Positions 56,411 through 64,000 of a stretch of DNA of 64,000 nucleotides are shown here, one piece after another. Source of the DNA: Streptomyces pyxinicus. Lineage in GTDB: Bacteria; Actinomycetota; Actinomycetes; Streptomycetales; Streptomycetaceae. Within the stretch, counting starts at the first letter, position 1; the number at the start of each line of letters is the position of its first letter. Where the stretch lies: positions 186,001-250,000 of the forward strand of contig NZ_JANUGP010000006.1 of NCBI RefSeq assembly GCF_024753135.1, in the 5' to 3' direction. The position numbers and the translations under genes are program-made. The notes beneath the pieces were generated by a model that was not told the DNA's origin, did no database searches, and saw only the letters and a program-made list of their open reading frames with translations.

Positions 56411-56981
56411 CTATCCGGCCGCGAGCAGAGGCGTGACGACGTCCTTGACCTGCTCTTCCGTGAGGGCGCCGGACACCGAGGCGGCGATGCGGCCCGTGCG
56501 GTCGAGGAAGACCGTGTAGGGAAGGCCGACCTGGCTGACCGTCCCGCGGGGGATGCGCAGCGCCTGCTTGCCGCCCTTGTCCACGAGGGTCGGATAGTTC
56601 AGGCCGTGCTCGCGGATGAAGGAGAGCGGGTGGGACGCCGAGTCGCCGCCGTCGATGCCGACGATCTGGAGACCCTGTCCTCCCAGCTCTTTCTGGATTT
56701 GGGCCAGACCGGGAGACTCGGCGCGGCAGGGTCCGCACCAGGAGGCCCACGCGTTCAGTGCGACGACCTTTCCCTTGAACGCGTCCAGCCGCACCGGGCG
56801 GCCGTCGGCCCCTTCGCCCTGGAGCACCGGCACTCCGGCGGTGGGAGGCGGGCCGGCTGCTGACGCCGTTCTTCACGGTCGCGTCGCCGGTCGCGTCGCC
56901 GGTCGCGGGGTGGGAGCCGGTGCAGCCGGAGACGAGGGCCGCCGCGCAGACGGCCGCCCACGCGGCCCGTTTGATCGACAT
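56411..56981 (-). pseudogene. TlpA/ResA-like thioredoxin lipoprotein, interrupted by a frameshift
   Basis: The ATG at 56981 begins a lipoprotein signal (MSIKRAAWAAVCAAALVSGCTG) in one frame. The thioredoxin-like domain with WCGPC, RLDAFKGKVVALNAWASWCGP and VGLPYTVFLDRTG is in another frame, ending at 56411. Removing one base from the GGG at 56850-56852 joins them into a continuous VSSRPPTAGVPVLQG linker. Either a real 1-nt insertion or a sequencing error splits the gene. The intact family reduces disulfides outside the membrane, for example during cytochrome c maturation. The thioredoxin part could still start at a GTG at 56833, but it would lack export. Confidence 0.85.
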
Positions 56982-57094
56982 GAGCTGTGAGTATGGCAAG
57001 GGCTCAACTCCGCTTCGCAGGCGCCTCATTGCCCGGAGGGGCACCGGGTCGCTTCGTCAGGCCCCGCGGCGCCGGCGGTTCGGCGGCTGACCTA

Positions 57095-57116
57095 CGGTTC
57101 CTCACGTGAGGAACCG
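57095..57116. promoter_or_regulatory. 22-bp perfect palindrome over a ribosome binding site
   Basis: CGGTTCCTCAC followed by its exact reverse complement. It includes the AGGA (57109-57112) that serves the GTG at 57121. It could be an operator or an RNA hairpin that hides the ribosome binding site. The central CACGTG resembles parS, but the flanks do not match. Confidence 0.65.
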
Positions 57117-57120
57117 ATCT

Positions 57121-57579
57121 GTGCGTAACCGGATCCTGTCGGCCGGCGCAGTGACGCTGGGCTTGTGCCTGGCAGTCACCGGCTGCGAGAGCGGTCCCGA
57201 GGCCGCCCCGCGAGCCGGCGACGCGGCCTGTCGCGCAGCGGCCGGGAAGCTACCCGAGAAGATCGCCGGCCTGGAGCGCGGTGACGCGGACGCGGCCGGG
57301 GTCGCGGTGTGGGGCGACGGGAAGATCGTCGCCCGCTGTGGGATCCCGATGCCGCGCCCGACACCGGACCCGTGCACGACCGTGAACGGCGTGGACTGGG
57401 TGTGGCGCTATCGGCAGGGCGACGACGGTCACGACCTGCTGGTCACCTACGGCCGCTCCCCCGGCCTGGAGGTGACGGTCCGGTCCGGCGCCCCGTCGGA
57501 GGCGGCACTCGTCGAACTGACGAAGGCGGCCTATGAGCTGCCCCGGCACCGCAAGTGCCTGGACCGCGAGGGGAACTGA
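57121..57579 (+). CDS. DUF3515-like lipoprotein
   Basis: 152 residues from the GTG at 57121, chosen because AGGA lies 8 nt before it; an in-frame GTG at 57106 has no ribosome binding site. Lipobox region LCLAVTGC. The rest has ARCGIPMPRPTPDPC and NGVDWVWRYRQG, reminiscent of DUF3515 proteins (RCGVP and NGVDW motifs). It would be anchored to the outer membrane face. Function unknown. The 22-bp palindrome overlaps its translation start region. Confidence 0.75.
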   Translation: MRNRILSAGAVTLGLCLAVTGCESGPEAAPRAGDAACRAAAGKLPEKIAGLERGDADAAGVAVWGDGKIVARCGIPMPRPTPDPCTTVNGVDWVWRYRQGDDGHDLLVTYGRSPGLEVTVRSGAPSEAALVELTKAAYELPRHRKCLDREGN

Positions 57580-57730
57580 CTCGGCCCGCGCTTACTCCCT
57601 CGGGACGGGTACTGCCAGTTCGATCGGAGGTTCACCGTAAGGACGCTTGTTCGGTCAATTCAGGCTGACAAGTGAGGGAACAGGCCACATCCCGGCCCGC
57701 CTGTTTCCTGGTGCCCGTTCCGGCGGCAGC

Positions 57731-58492
57731 ATGTTCGGGCTTGAACGGCGCGCGGGCGCCGCGGAGCGGGAACGTCGGGGGGTTCTGGTGCATCAGACGT
57801 GGCTGTCGTCCACCTTTCTCGGCCGGTTACGGAACACGACGCGGGAAGAACTGCTGCGTCTGGGCACCCCGATCACCTATCCACCGCACCGCGCCCTGCT
57901 GGAGCAGGGCGACGACAGCCGGCACGTCCTGCTGATCACGAGCGGTGTCGTGAAGGTGGTGGGGAAAGCGGAGAGCGGCTACGACATGCTGCTCGCCGTC
58001 CGCCTGGCGGGTGACATGGTCGGGGAGATGGCGGCCTTCGAGGAGCGCCCCAGGTCCGGCACGGTGATCGCGTGCGGTGACGTGACCGCGCGGATCATCC
58101 AGGTGCGGGCGCTGGAGGCCTTCCTCTCCCGGTATCCGGACGCCATGCGGGCCGTCCGGCACATGCTGTGCGCCCGGCTGCGCTGGGCCAACCGGCGCCG
58201 GATCGACTTCCAGGCCTACGACTCGCTGACCCGACTGGCCCGCGTGCTGGCCGAGTTGTGCCAGGCGTACGCCCAGCCCGTGCCCGGCGGCGACGACAGG
58301 CGGCGCGACCTCGGTGTGACGCTGACCCAGAAGGAACTCGCGTCACTGGCCGGTCTGAAGCTCAACACGGCCGAAAAGAGCCTGGCCGCACTGACAGCCC
58401 AGGGACTGGTGGAACGCAGTTACCGAAACATCACCATCTGTGACGTTCCGAAGCTGCTCGAATTCGCCAAAGTCATGGCGGACAACCCGTAG
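57731..58492 (+). CDS. Crp/Fnr-family transcriptional regulator
   Basis: 253 residues from the ATG at 57731; the frame is open to 57647, and a GTG at 57788 with a G-rich site before it is also possible. The N-terminal cyclic-nucleotide-binding fold is HRALLEQGDDSRHVLLITSGVVKVVGKAESGYDMLLAVRLAGDMVGEMAAFE, and the C-terminal winged helix is LTQKELASLAGLKLNTAEKSLAALTAQGLV. The usual cAMP-contact Arg-Ser/Thr of the phosphate cassette reads ERPRSGTV. The ligand is uncertain. Targets unknown. Confidence 0.88.
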   Translation: MFGLERRAGAAERERRGVLVHQTWLSSTFLGRLRNTTREELLRLGTPITYPPHRALLEQGDDSRHVLLITSGVVKVVGKAESGYDMLLAVRLAGDMVGEMAAFEERPRSGTVIACGDVTARIIQVRALEAFLSRYPDAMRAVRHMLCARLRWANRRRIDFQAYDSLTRLARVLAELCQAYAQPVPGGDDRRRDLGVTLTQKELASLAGLKLNTAEKSLAALTAQGLVERSYRNITICDVPKLLEFAKVMADNP

Positions 58493-58682
58493 CAGTACGG
58501 GATCGGTTTCGAGACTCTCTCCTAGCCTCTCGGGAAACACTCCGTGGGCGGTTTCCCCCACGGCCCGCCCAGAGAGGACAACACCGGGTGGCTGCGTGGC
58601 CTGACTTCTATCCCTGCACCTGTATCGCCGCACGGCCTTCCTCATCCTGACGGTCCTGGGCATCGTCGCGGGAGCATCAACC

Positions 58683-58726
58683 TGACGCACCTGCACACCA
58701 GACGTGACGCACCTGCACATCAGACG
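58683..58726. repeat. 22-bp tandem direct repeat
   Basis: TGACGCACCTGCACACCAGA plus CG, followed directly by the same 22-mer with one C-to-T change. It lies 32 bp from parS. Confidence 0.75.
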
Positions 58727-58758
58727 GCACGCGCCCGCACATCACCTGACCGGTCACT

Positions 58759-58772
58759 GTTTCACGTGAAAC
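58759..58772. other. parS: parS site (exact)
   Basis: Exact 14-mer downstream of two convergent genes (Crp-like and DUF5324-like). Confidence 0.93.
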
Positions 58773-58837
58773 AGCGGGAAACAGAGCGGGGGGAGCGGCG
58801 CAGCGCCACTCCCCTCGGTCGGCCCGGCTCAGGTCGA

Positions 58838-59530
58838 TCAGACCTGGTCGTCGCCGTCGTCCTCCGCCTGCTTGGCCTGGACCTCGGGGTCCAGCACCGA
58901 GGGGCCGGTGCCGTCCACGGAGCTGAGGCGGCCCGACTCGGGCACCTCGGTGGCGGCCGGCGGCTCGACCAGCCAGTCCGGGTTGGCCTGCTTGTCCCAC
59001 CACTTCCAGGCCGCGAAGGCACCGCCGGCCACCACGGTCAGCAGCGCCAGCACCTTCACGGTCCGGCCGGCCCGGGACCGGCGTTCGTTCTTGCGGGCCA
59101 GCTTCTGGATCTCCTGCGCCGTGACATGACCGCGCAGGGCGGCCAGGGCGGCGGCACCGCGGACGGCGGCCTCGTCGGCCACCGGGGCCGCGGCGGCCAC
59201 GGCCTGCTCGATCTTCGGACGGGAGTACAGGGCGGCCTGCCGGGCGGCCTTGCGCGTGCGCAGCGCGGCCTCCTGCGCGGCGAGGTCCACCTTCGGCGGC
59301 ACATGCGCACGAGCCTGCTCCAGGCGCGGGGCGAGCCGGGCGTCGTACTGTTCGCGGGCCTGGTCTGCGGCCTGCGACACCACGGGCGCCAGCCGTACGC
59401 GTGCCTCCTGCGCGTAATGCGCGGCACGCTCCTTGGCCGTGTCGGCGTAGGGCGCCACCACTTCCGCGGCGTGCAGCACGCTGTCCTTCGCCGAGCCGGT
59501 CGCGGCGCGCACGCTGTCGATGCGGGTCAC
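58838..59530 (-). CDS. DUF5324-type membrane protein
   Basis: 230 residues from a GTG with a very strong GGAGGAGG site. The first ~150 residues are Ala/Arg/Glu-rich, predicted long helices (SAKDSVLHAAEVVAPYADTAKERAAHYAQEA). One membrane helix (VKVLALLTVVAGGAFAAWKWW) and an acidic tail ending DDGDDQV follow. It resembles apolipoprotein-like helical proteins and may lie along the membrane. Divergent from ppiA. Function unknown. Confidence 0.82.
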   Translation of the reverse strand: MTRIDSVRAATGSAKDSVLHAAEVVAPYADTAKERAAHYAQEARVRLAPVVSQAADQAREQYDARLAPRLEQARAHVPPKVDLAAQEAALRTRKAARQAALYSRPKIEQAVAAAAPVADEAAVRGAAALAALRGHVTAQEIQKLARKNERRSRAGRTVKVLALLTVVAGGAFAAWKWWDKQANPDWLVEPPAATEVPESGRLSSVDGTGPSVLDPEVQAKQAEDDGDDQV

Positions 59531-59779
59531 GGGTTTCCTCCTCCTCGGTGGCGTACGGTATTCGACTTTCCACCCTTTTACGGATCATGCCTTCCAACAG
59601 TCCCCGCGGCATGCGAGGACGGGCATTCGGGTGCCGGCGCCAGGTGCCGACCCTGCCACGCATACCCACCGCGCGCCGCTTTCCCACGCGAGTCCCCGCC
59701 GTCGGGCGATCCGAAGCCCCCGCCGTGCGAGGATCAGGGAAGTCACAGAAAGACGACGGAAGACAACGGAAGGCAGACC

Positions 59780-60310
59780 GTGGCCGAGCAGCTGTACGCC
59801 ACCCTGAAGACCAACCACGGCGACATCGTCGTCCGGCTGTTCCCGGACCACGCGCCCGCCACGGTCAGGAACTTCGTCGAGCTGGCGGAGGGCACGCGCG
59901 AGTGGACCCACCCGGAGACCGGTGCCAAGAGCAACGCCCGGCTCTACGACGGCACGGTCTTCCACCGGGTCATCAGCGGTTTCATGATCCAGGGCGGCGA
60001 CCCGCTGGGCTCCGGCATCGGCGGCCCCGGTTACAAGTTCGAGGACGAGTTCCACCCCGACCTGCGCTTCGACAGGCCGTACCTGCTGGCCATGGCCAAC
60101 GCCGGCCCGGGCACCAACGGCTCCCAGTTCTTCATCACCGTCTCCCCGACGGCGTGGCTGACCCGCAAGCACACCATCTTCGGCGAGGTCACCGACCCGG
60201 CCAGCCAGAAGGTCGTCGACGCCATCGCCGCCGTGCCGACCGGCCGCAACGACCGCCCGGCCAGTGACGTGGTCATCGAGTCGGTCGCCGTCGAGAGGCG
60301 CCAGGGCTGA
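59780..60310 (+). CDS. ppiA: peptidyl-prolyl cis-trans isomerase (cyclophilin)
   Basis: 176 residues from the GTG at 59780 with GGAAGG before it; the open frame upstream has no coding character. FHRVISGFMIQGGDPLGSG, NAGPGTNGSQFFITVSPTAWLTRKHTIFGEV are cyclophilin active-site segments. No signal peptide, so it is cytoplasmic. It speeds proline isomerisation during folding. The position right of gyrA matches ppiA of Mycobacterium. Confidence 0.95.
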   Translation: MAEQLYATLKTNHGDIVVRLFPDHAPATVRNFVELAEGTREWTHPETGAKSNARLYDGTVFHRVISGFMIQGGDPLGSGIGGPGYKFEDEFHPDLRFDRPYLLAMANAGPGTNGSQFFITVSPTAWLTRKHTIFGEVTDPASQKVVDAIAAVPTGRNDRPASDVVIESVAVERRQG

Positions 60311-60319
60311 GCCCGCCGT

Positions 60320-60340
60320 CCCGTGGCCCGGGGCCACGGG
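60320..60340 (+). terminator. terminator after ppiA (first hairpin)
   Basis: CCCGTGGCC (60320-60328) pairs with GGCCACGGG (60332-60340), 3-nt loop. Confidence 0.65.
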
Positions 60341-60364
60341 AAAACCCCCGCGCAGGGAACCATT

Positions 60365-60396
60365 CGCCCCGCTCATCCGTAAGGATGGGCGGGGCG
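60365..60396 (+). terminator. second hairpin after ppiA
   Basis: 14-bp stem with one G-T pair (60365-60378 with 60383-60396), loop GTAA. It lies before the rhomboid gene. Confidence 0.7.
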
Positions 60397-60475
60397 GGGT
60401 GTGTGCCCGGGTGGTCCCCGGGACGAGCCCCGGGCCACGAGGGCCGCGATGAGCCATGACGAGCAAGGGGATCCG

Positions 60476-61363
60476 ATGGACCAGGCCGCAGGCAGCGCGC
60501 AGGACGCCGCCCGGGGCGTGCCCGTGTGCTACCGGCACCCGGACCGCGAGACCGGCGTGCGCTGCACCCGCTGTGACCGCCCCATCTGCCCCGAGTGCAT
60601 GGTCAGCGCCTCGGTCGGCTTCCAGTGCCCCGACTGCGTCCGCGGCGGTTCCGGCACGGGGCACGCCCCCGCCGCGTCCCGGCCGCGCACGGTGGCGGGC
60701 GGCACGGTGACGTCCGACCCCCGGCTGCTCACCAAGATCCTCATCGGGATCAACATCGCGGTGTTCATCGCGATCCAGGCCGACACGTCGCTGCTGGACC
60801 ACCTGGTGCTGTACGGCGCCTGGCCGCCGAAGCCCTTCGCGCCGACCTCGGGCGTGGCCGGCGGCGAGTGGTACCGCTTCGTGACGTCGATGTTCGCGCA
60901 CCAGGAGTACTGGCACATCGGCTTCAACATGCTGAGCCTGTGGTGGATCGGCGGCCCGCTGGAAGCCGCGCTCGGCCGGGCCCGCTATCTGGCCGTCTAC
61001 CTGGTCTCCGGGCTGGCCGGCGGCGCGCTGACCTATCTGCTCGCCTCGCCGACGCAGGCCTCGCTCGGCGCCTCCGGGGCGATCTTCGGACTCTTCGGCG
61101 CCACCGCGGTCCTGATGCGCCGCCTGAACTACGACATGCGGCCGATCATCGCGCTGCTGGTGATCAACCTGATCATCACCTTCGGCGTGGGCCACATCGC
61201 CTGGCAGGCCCACATCGGCGGCCTCGTCGCGGGCGTCGTCACCGGCTACGCGATGGTGCACGCCCCGCGCGAGCGCCGAGCCCTGGTGCAGTACGGCACC
61301 TGTGCGCTGGTGCTGGTGCTCTCGGTGGCGCTCGCCCTCATCAGAACCGCTCAGCTGGGCTGA
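60476..61363 (+). CDS. rhomboid intramembrane serine protease with N-terminal zinc ribbon
   Basis: 295 residues from the ATG at 60476 (AAGGGG 6 nt upstream). The N-terminal B-box-like zinc site has Cys18/His21, Cys30/Cys33, Cys38/Cys41 and Cys51/Cys54. The rhomboid domain has WHIGFNMLSLWWIG, catalytic Ser200 in GASGA, and His246 in AWQAHIGGLVAG. About six helices. It cleaves membrane-anchored substrates; the targets are unknown. Same place as in other actinobacteria. Confidence 0.94.
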   Translation: MDQAAGSAQDAARGVPVCYRHPDRETGVRCTRCDRPICPECMVSASVGFQCPDCVRGGSGTGHAPAASRPRTVAGGTVTSDPRLLTKILIGINIAVFIAIQADTSLLDHLVLYGAWPPKPFAPTSGVAGGEWYRFVTSMFAHQEYWHIGFNMLSLWWIGGPLEAALGRARYLAVYLVSGLAGGALTYLLASPTQASLGASGAIFGLFGATAVLMRRLNYDMRPIIALLVINLIITFGVGHIAWQAHIGGLVAGVVTGYAMVHAPRERRALVQYGTCALVLVLSVALALIRTAQLG

Positions 61364-61612
61364 TACCGAACCGTTGTCCACAGCGTGTGCCGGATCTTGT
61401 GCACACGGTGCGGATACAGCCGAGCCCCCGGCCGCTCGTCCGTGTTTCCACAGGTCAAGCCGGGGGCGAATGCGTGTGCGGGGGCCGGTAGTGCAGTCGT
61501 ATCGGCGTCAACCCCCGATGAGTTATCCACAGATCGTAGTCTTTTCCCCAGGAGGGTGTGGATACGACGGGCGACCTGTGGATAACTCAGTGAACAGCCC
61601 TGGGCAGAGCTG
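61364..61612. promoter_or_regulatory. cluster of DnaA boxes between rhomboid and crgA
   Basis: TTGTCCACA (61374-61382, perfect actinobacterial box), TTATCCACA (61523-61531, perfect E. coli-type box) and TGTGGATAA (61577-61585, perfect on the other strand), plus one-mismatch TGTGGATAC (61557-61565) and weaker GTTTCCACA (61444) and TTTTCCCCA (61542). They lie in 249 bp without a gene, about 26 kb from oriC. A DnaA-titrating or regulatory role is inferred. Confidence 0.8.
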
Positions 61613-61867
61613 CTACTTCCACTGCGTGGAGACACCGAAGCCGGCGGCGATGAAGCCGAAGCCGACCACGATGTTCCAGTTGTCCAGCGCGTCGATGGGC
61701 AGCGAGCCGTCGGTCACGTAGAAGACGACGATCCAGGCCAGACCGATGAGGAACATGGCCAGCATGACGGGGGCGACCCAGGCACGGCTGTTCAGCTTGA
61801 TCGCCTGCGCCTGCTTGGCCGGCGGCGGAGTGAAGTCCGCCTTCTTGCGGATACGTGACTTCGGCAC
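61613..61867 (-). CDS. crgA: cell division protein CrgA
   Basis: 84 residues from a GTG with AGGAG 8 nt upstream; longer open frames reaching 62461 are chance extensions through the divergent gene. [15 protein letters not shown] is the CrgA N-terminus, followed by two membrane helices ([22 protein letters not shown] and [19 protein letters not shown]). CrgA links FtsZ and FtsI and times septation in aerial hyphae. The DnaA-box cluster lies just beyond its stop. Confidence 0.95.
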   Translation of the reverse strand: MPKSRIRKKADFTPPPAKQAQAIKLNSRAWVAPVMLAMFLIGLAWIVVFYVTDGSLPIDALDNWNIVVGFGFIAAGFGVSTQWK

Positions 61868-62018
61868 GAGGGTCTCTCCTGTCGATGCGCTGCGTGGCCG
61901 CGCAGGTAACTGGGTGGGCTCGGGGCAGCGTACAAGGGGCCAACATGACGACTCTGTGTGCTCCCCCGGGCGTCCGTTAGCGTAGTGCTTCCGCGGCGCC
62001 GAAGGAGATAAGGGTACG

Positions 62019-62843
62019 TTGAGCAATTCTGCCGACTCCCCCGGGACGGGATCAACGGGTCCCGGATCAGCGGGTCCCGGATCAACGGGTCCCGGTTCCG
62101 CTCCCCGCCGCGGCCCGCGCGTCCGGCCGGTGCGGATCCTGACGGCCGCCGTCTTCGCCCTCGCGGGGCTGATCTTCTTCACCAGCTTCGACACGGCCAA
62201 GGGCACCGACATCCGGCAGGACGCCTCCCTGCTCAAGCTGTCGGACCTGATCCAGGAGCGCAGCCGCAAGAACAAGGAGCTGGACGAGTCCAACGCGGCC
62301 CTGCGCGACGGCGTGGAGTCGCTCGCCGAGGGCGACGACGGCAGCACCAGGGCCCAGGACGAGAAGCTCGACGGCCTGGAGAAGAGCGCCGGCACCGACA
62401 AGCTGACCGGTAAGGCCGTCACCGTCACGCTGAACGACGCCCCGCCCAACGCCACCGCCAAGCTCCCCGGCTACCCCGAGCCCCAGCCCGACTACCTGGT
62501 CATCCACCAGCAGGACCTCCAGGCCGTGGTCAACGCCCTGTGGCAGGGCGGCGCCAAGGGCATCAAGGTCATGGACCAGCGGCTGATCTCCACCAGCGCC
62601 GTGCGCTGCGTCGGCAACACCCTGATCCTCCAGGGCCGCGTCTACTCACCGCCGTACAAGATCACCGCCGTCGGCGACCCCGACCGGCTCCAGCAGGCGC
62701 TCGCGGCCAGCAAGGCGATCCAGACCTACATGGTCTACGTCAACGTCTACGGCCTCGGGTGGAAGGTCACCGAGGACGGCACCGTCACCCTTCCCGGTTA
62801 CACGGGCACGGTGGACCTGCACTACGCGAAGCCGTCGCCGTAG
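62019..62843 (+). CDS. DUF881-family membrane protein
   Basis: 274 residues from a TTG with AAGGAG/AAGGG upstream. The N-terminus has three [10 protein letters not shown] repeats from a 15-bp DNA repeat (about 62046-62100). One helix ([20 protein letters not shown]), a coiled-coil-like stretch ([28 protein letters not shown]), and the DUF881 core ([54 protein letters not shown]) follow. The domain is extracytoplasmic. Found near crgA in most actinobacteria and suspected in division. Confidence 0.92.
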   Translation: MSNSADSPGTGSTGPGSAGPGSTGPGSAPRRGPRVRPVRILTAAVFALAGLIFFTSFDTAKGTDIRQDASLLKLSDLIQERSRKNKELDESNAALRDGVESLAEGDDGSTRAQDEKLDGLEKSAGTDKLTGKAVTVTLNDAPPNATAKLPGYPEPQPDYLVIHQQDLQAVVNALWQGGAKGIKVMDQRLISTSAVRCVGNTLILQGRVYSPPYKITAVGDPDRLQQALAASKAIQTYMVYVNVYGLGWKVTEDGTVTLPGYTGTVDLHYAKPSP

Positions 62844-63063
62844 CGGCCGTCACCGCCGTCCCTAAGCAGGTCAGCCCCCGGCGCACGTATGGAGTCGACA
62901 AAGGGCGGCACAAGAGCGTGCCGCCGGACACCGTTGTGCCCGAGGCTGTCGCCGGGGCCCACCTCGCGGAGACAGGCCGGCGGAGGGCTCCGCGCCGTTA
63001 GTCTGGTGACGTACGGCGGGTGTCTGGTGCCGTAGGGACACGGAAGGGACGGCAAGGGACGGC

Positions 63064-63225
63064 ATGTACGGCTGGATCTGGCGGCATCTGCCGGGGAACG
63101 CGTGGCTGAAGGCCCTCATCTCGCTCGTACTGGGCCTGGCCGTGGTCTACGTCCTCTTCCAGTACGTCTTCCCCTGGGCCGAGCCGCTGCTGCCCTTCAA
63201 CGATGTGACGGTGGACAACCAGTGA
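63064..63225 (+). CDS. small membrane protein upstream of pabA
   Basis: 53 residues from an ATG with AAGGGA 6 nt upstream. MYGWIWRHLPGNAWLKALIS, then a helix (VLGLAVVYVLFQYVFPWAEPLL) and FNDVTVDNQ. Its stop overlaps the GTG of the next gene by 4 nt (GTGA), which strongly supports both. Conserved in Streptomyces at this place. Function unknown. Confidence 0.85.
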   Translation: MYGWIWRHLPGNAWLKALISLVLGLAVVYVLFQYVFPWAEPLLPFNDVTVDNQ

Positions 63226-63860
63226 GTGCGCGGATTCTCGTCGTCGACAACTACGACAGCTTCGTCTTCAACCTCGTCCAGTACCTCTACCAGCTCGGCG
63301 CCGAGTGCGAGGTGCTGCGCAACGACGAGGTGTCCACGGCGCACGCCCAGGACGGCTTCGACGGCGTCCTCCTGTCGCCCGGCCCCGGCACCCCGGAGCA
63401 GGCGGGCGTCTGCGTGGACATGGTCCGGCACTGCGCCGGCACCGGGGTGCCCGTCTTCGGGGTATGCCTCGGCATGCAGTCGATGCAGGTGGCGTACGGC
63501 GGCGTCGTCGACCGGGCACCGGAGCTGCTGCACGGCAAGACCTCGCCGGTCGAGCACGAGGGCAAGGGCGTCTTCGCCGGGCTGCCCTCGCCCTTCACGG
63601 CGACCCGCTACCACTCCCTGGCCGCCGAACCGGCCACCGTCCCGGCCGAGCTGGAGGTGACCGCCCGTACGCACGACGGCATCGTGATGGGCCTGCGCCA
63701 CCGCGAGCTGCCGGTCGAGGGTGTGCAGTTCCATCCCGAGTCGGTGCTGACCGAGCACGGCCACCGGATGCTGGCCAACTGGCTGGCGGAGTGCGGCGAC
63801 CAGGGTGCCGTGGCGAGGTCGGCGGGGCTCGCCCCGGTGGTGGGCAGGGCCACGGCGTGA
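63222..63860 (+). CDS. pabA: glutamine amidotransferase, aminodeoxychorismate/anthranilate synthase component II
   Basis: 212 residues from a GTG. RILVVDNYDSFVFNLVQYL is the N-terminus. The nucleophile Cys is in GVCLGMQSMQVAYGG, and the His-Glu of the triad is in GVQFHPESVLTEHG. It supplies ammonia from glutamine to a chorismate-converting partner not in this window, so it may serve folate, tryptophan or both. Mycobacterium calls the syntenic gene trpG. 4-nt overlaps with genes on both sides indicate an operon. Confidence 0.93.
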   Translation: MSARILVVDNYDSFVFNLVQYLYQLGAECEVLRNDEVSTAHAQDGFDGVLLSPGPGTPEQAGVCVDMVRHCAGTGVPVFGVCLGMQSMQVAYGGVVDRAPELLHGKTSPVEHEGKGVFAGLPSPFTATRYHSLAAEPATVPAELEVTARTHDGIVMGLRHRELPVEGVQFHPESVLTEHGHRMLANWLAECGDQGAVARSAGLAPVVGRATA

Positions 63861-64000
63861 CCGCGCTGCGCCCCGAGCGCGAGGACGTGTACGGCGAGAG
63901 GCCGTACGGGTCCTACGACGGTGCGCCGAGCGCCGGCCCCCGCCCGAACCACCGCGGCGGGCGCCGGTCCGACCCGCCGACGGCACCGATGCCGGTGATC
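63857..64000 (+). CDS. N-terminus of a probable class E sortase (3' end outside window)
   Basis: GTG at 63857 overlaps the pabA stop (GTGA). The 48 visible residues are a polar cytoplasmic leader (LRPEREDVYGERPYGSYDG, then Pro/Arg-rich), with no domain yet. In Streptomyces the gene after pabA encodes a class E sortase that anchors chaplins and other LAxTG proteins. The call is from synteny only. Confidence 0.6.
   Translation, partial: MTALRPEREDVYGERPYGSYDGAPSAGPRPNHRGGRRSDPPTAPMPVI

Larger units (their letters stand above)
58493..58837. other. 345-bp intergenic region with tandem repeat and parS
   Basis: It holds a 22-bp tandem repeat (58683-58726) and parS (58759-58772). A short stretch at 58620-58685 reads like a membrane helix (LYRRTAFLILTVLGIVAGAST) with good codon bias but has no start codon, perhaps a decayed small gene. 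No promoter fixed. Confidence 0.5.

Noticed and set aside
57095..57116. Palindrome with central CACGTG as a further parS
   Set aside because: Outside the central six bases it does not match GTTTCACGTGAAAC.
61868..62461. Long N-terminal extension of crgA
   Set aside because: It runs antisense through the DUF881 gene; CrgA proteins start at the GTG at 61867, which has a good ribosome binding site.

Overview
The window is a chromosomal segment of a Streptomyces-type actinomycete. The evidence is the very high GC content with strong third-position GC bias, frequent GTG/TTG starts, the gene order around dnaA-dnaN-recF-gyrB-gyrA, a DnaA with a long disordered domain II, an origin rich in TTGTCCACA-like DnaA boxes, and many copies of the actinobacterial parS sequence GTTTCACGTGAAAC. 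It is the origin (oriC) neighbourhood of a linear-chromosome streptomycete. Much of its order is shared with Mycobacterium (murJ, sigM, trxB, trxA, parB, parA, rsmG, jag, yidC, yidD, rnpA, rpmH, dnaA ... gyrA, ppiA, crgA, trpG). || Left part (1-15.2 kb): the end of a MATE transporter; the rpsF-ssb-rpsR-rplI operon on the minus strand; a small membrane protein; a FemX-type lipid II amino acid ligase and an alanine-racemase-like protein; a GT87-type membrane glycosyltransferase and a class A penicillin-binding protein on the minus strand; a PadR regulator with a near-perfect operator placed just before inositol-phosphate synthase; an MFS transporter; and the CCA-adding enzyme. || Cell-envelope and redox block (15.4-25.2 kb): a secreted DUF6049-type protein, the MurJ lipid II flippase, a separate membrane pseudokinase, an ECF sigma factor with its zinc-finger anti-sigma factor, and trxB-trxA behind a textbook SigR promoter. 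The minus strand then carries an acetyltransferase, parB-parA, rsmG, jag, yidC, yidD, rnpA and rpmH (25.3-32.3 kb). || Replication core (32.3-45.6 kb): dnaA with DnaA boxes in its promoter, oriC (about 34.87-35.44 kb), dnaN, a short gnd, recF, dciA, gyrB, gyrA, a DUF3566-type membrane protein and tRNA-Ile(GAT). || Right part (45.7-64 kb): this is more variable. It holds a 1358-residue HTH/STAND-ATPase/14-blade WD40 protein, an isolated ferredoxin, a GT2 glycosyltransferase, a small secreted protein, DLW-39, a membrane protein convergent with a Hanks kinase, an HTH regulator with a palindromic operator, tRNA-Ala(TGC), a frameshifted TlpA-like lipoprotein, a second lipoprotein behind a 22-bp palindrome and a Crp-like regulator. 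The conserved backbone then resumes: a DUF5324-type protein, ppiA, rhomboid, a second cluster of DnaA boxes, crgA, a DUF881 protein, a small membrane protein, pabA/trpG and the start of a probable class E sortase. || Ten exact parS sites and one degenerate copy are scattered through the window, several fused to or abutting transcription terminators. Together the genes cover chromosome replication and segregation, membrane insertion and cell-wall assembly, with regulatory and possibly defensive or signalling genes in the right-hand variable section.
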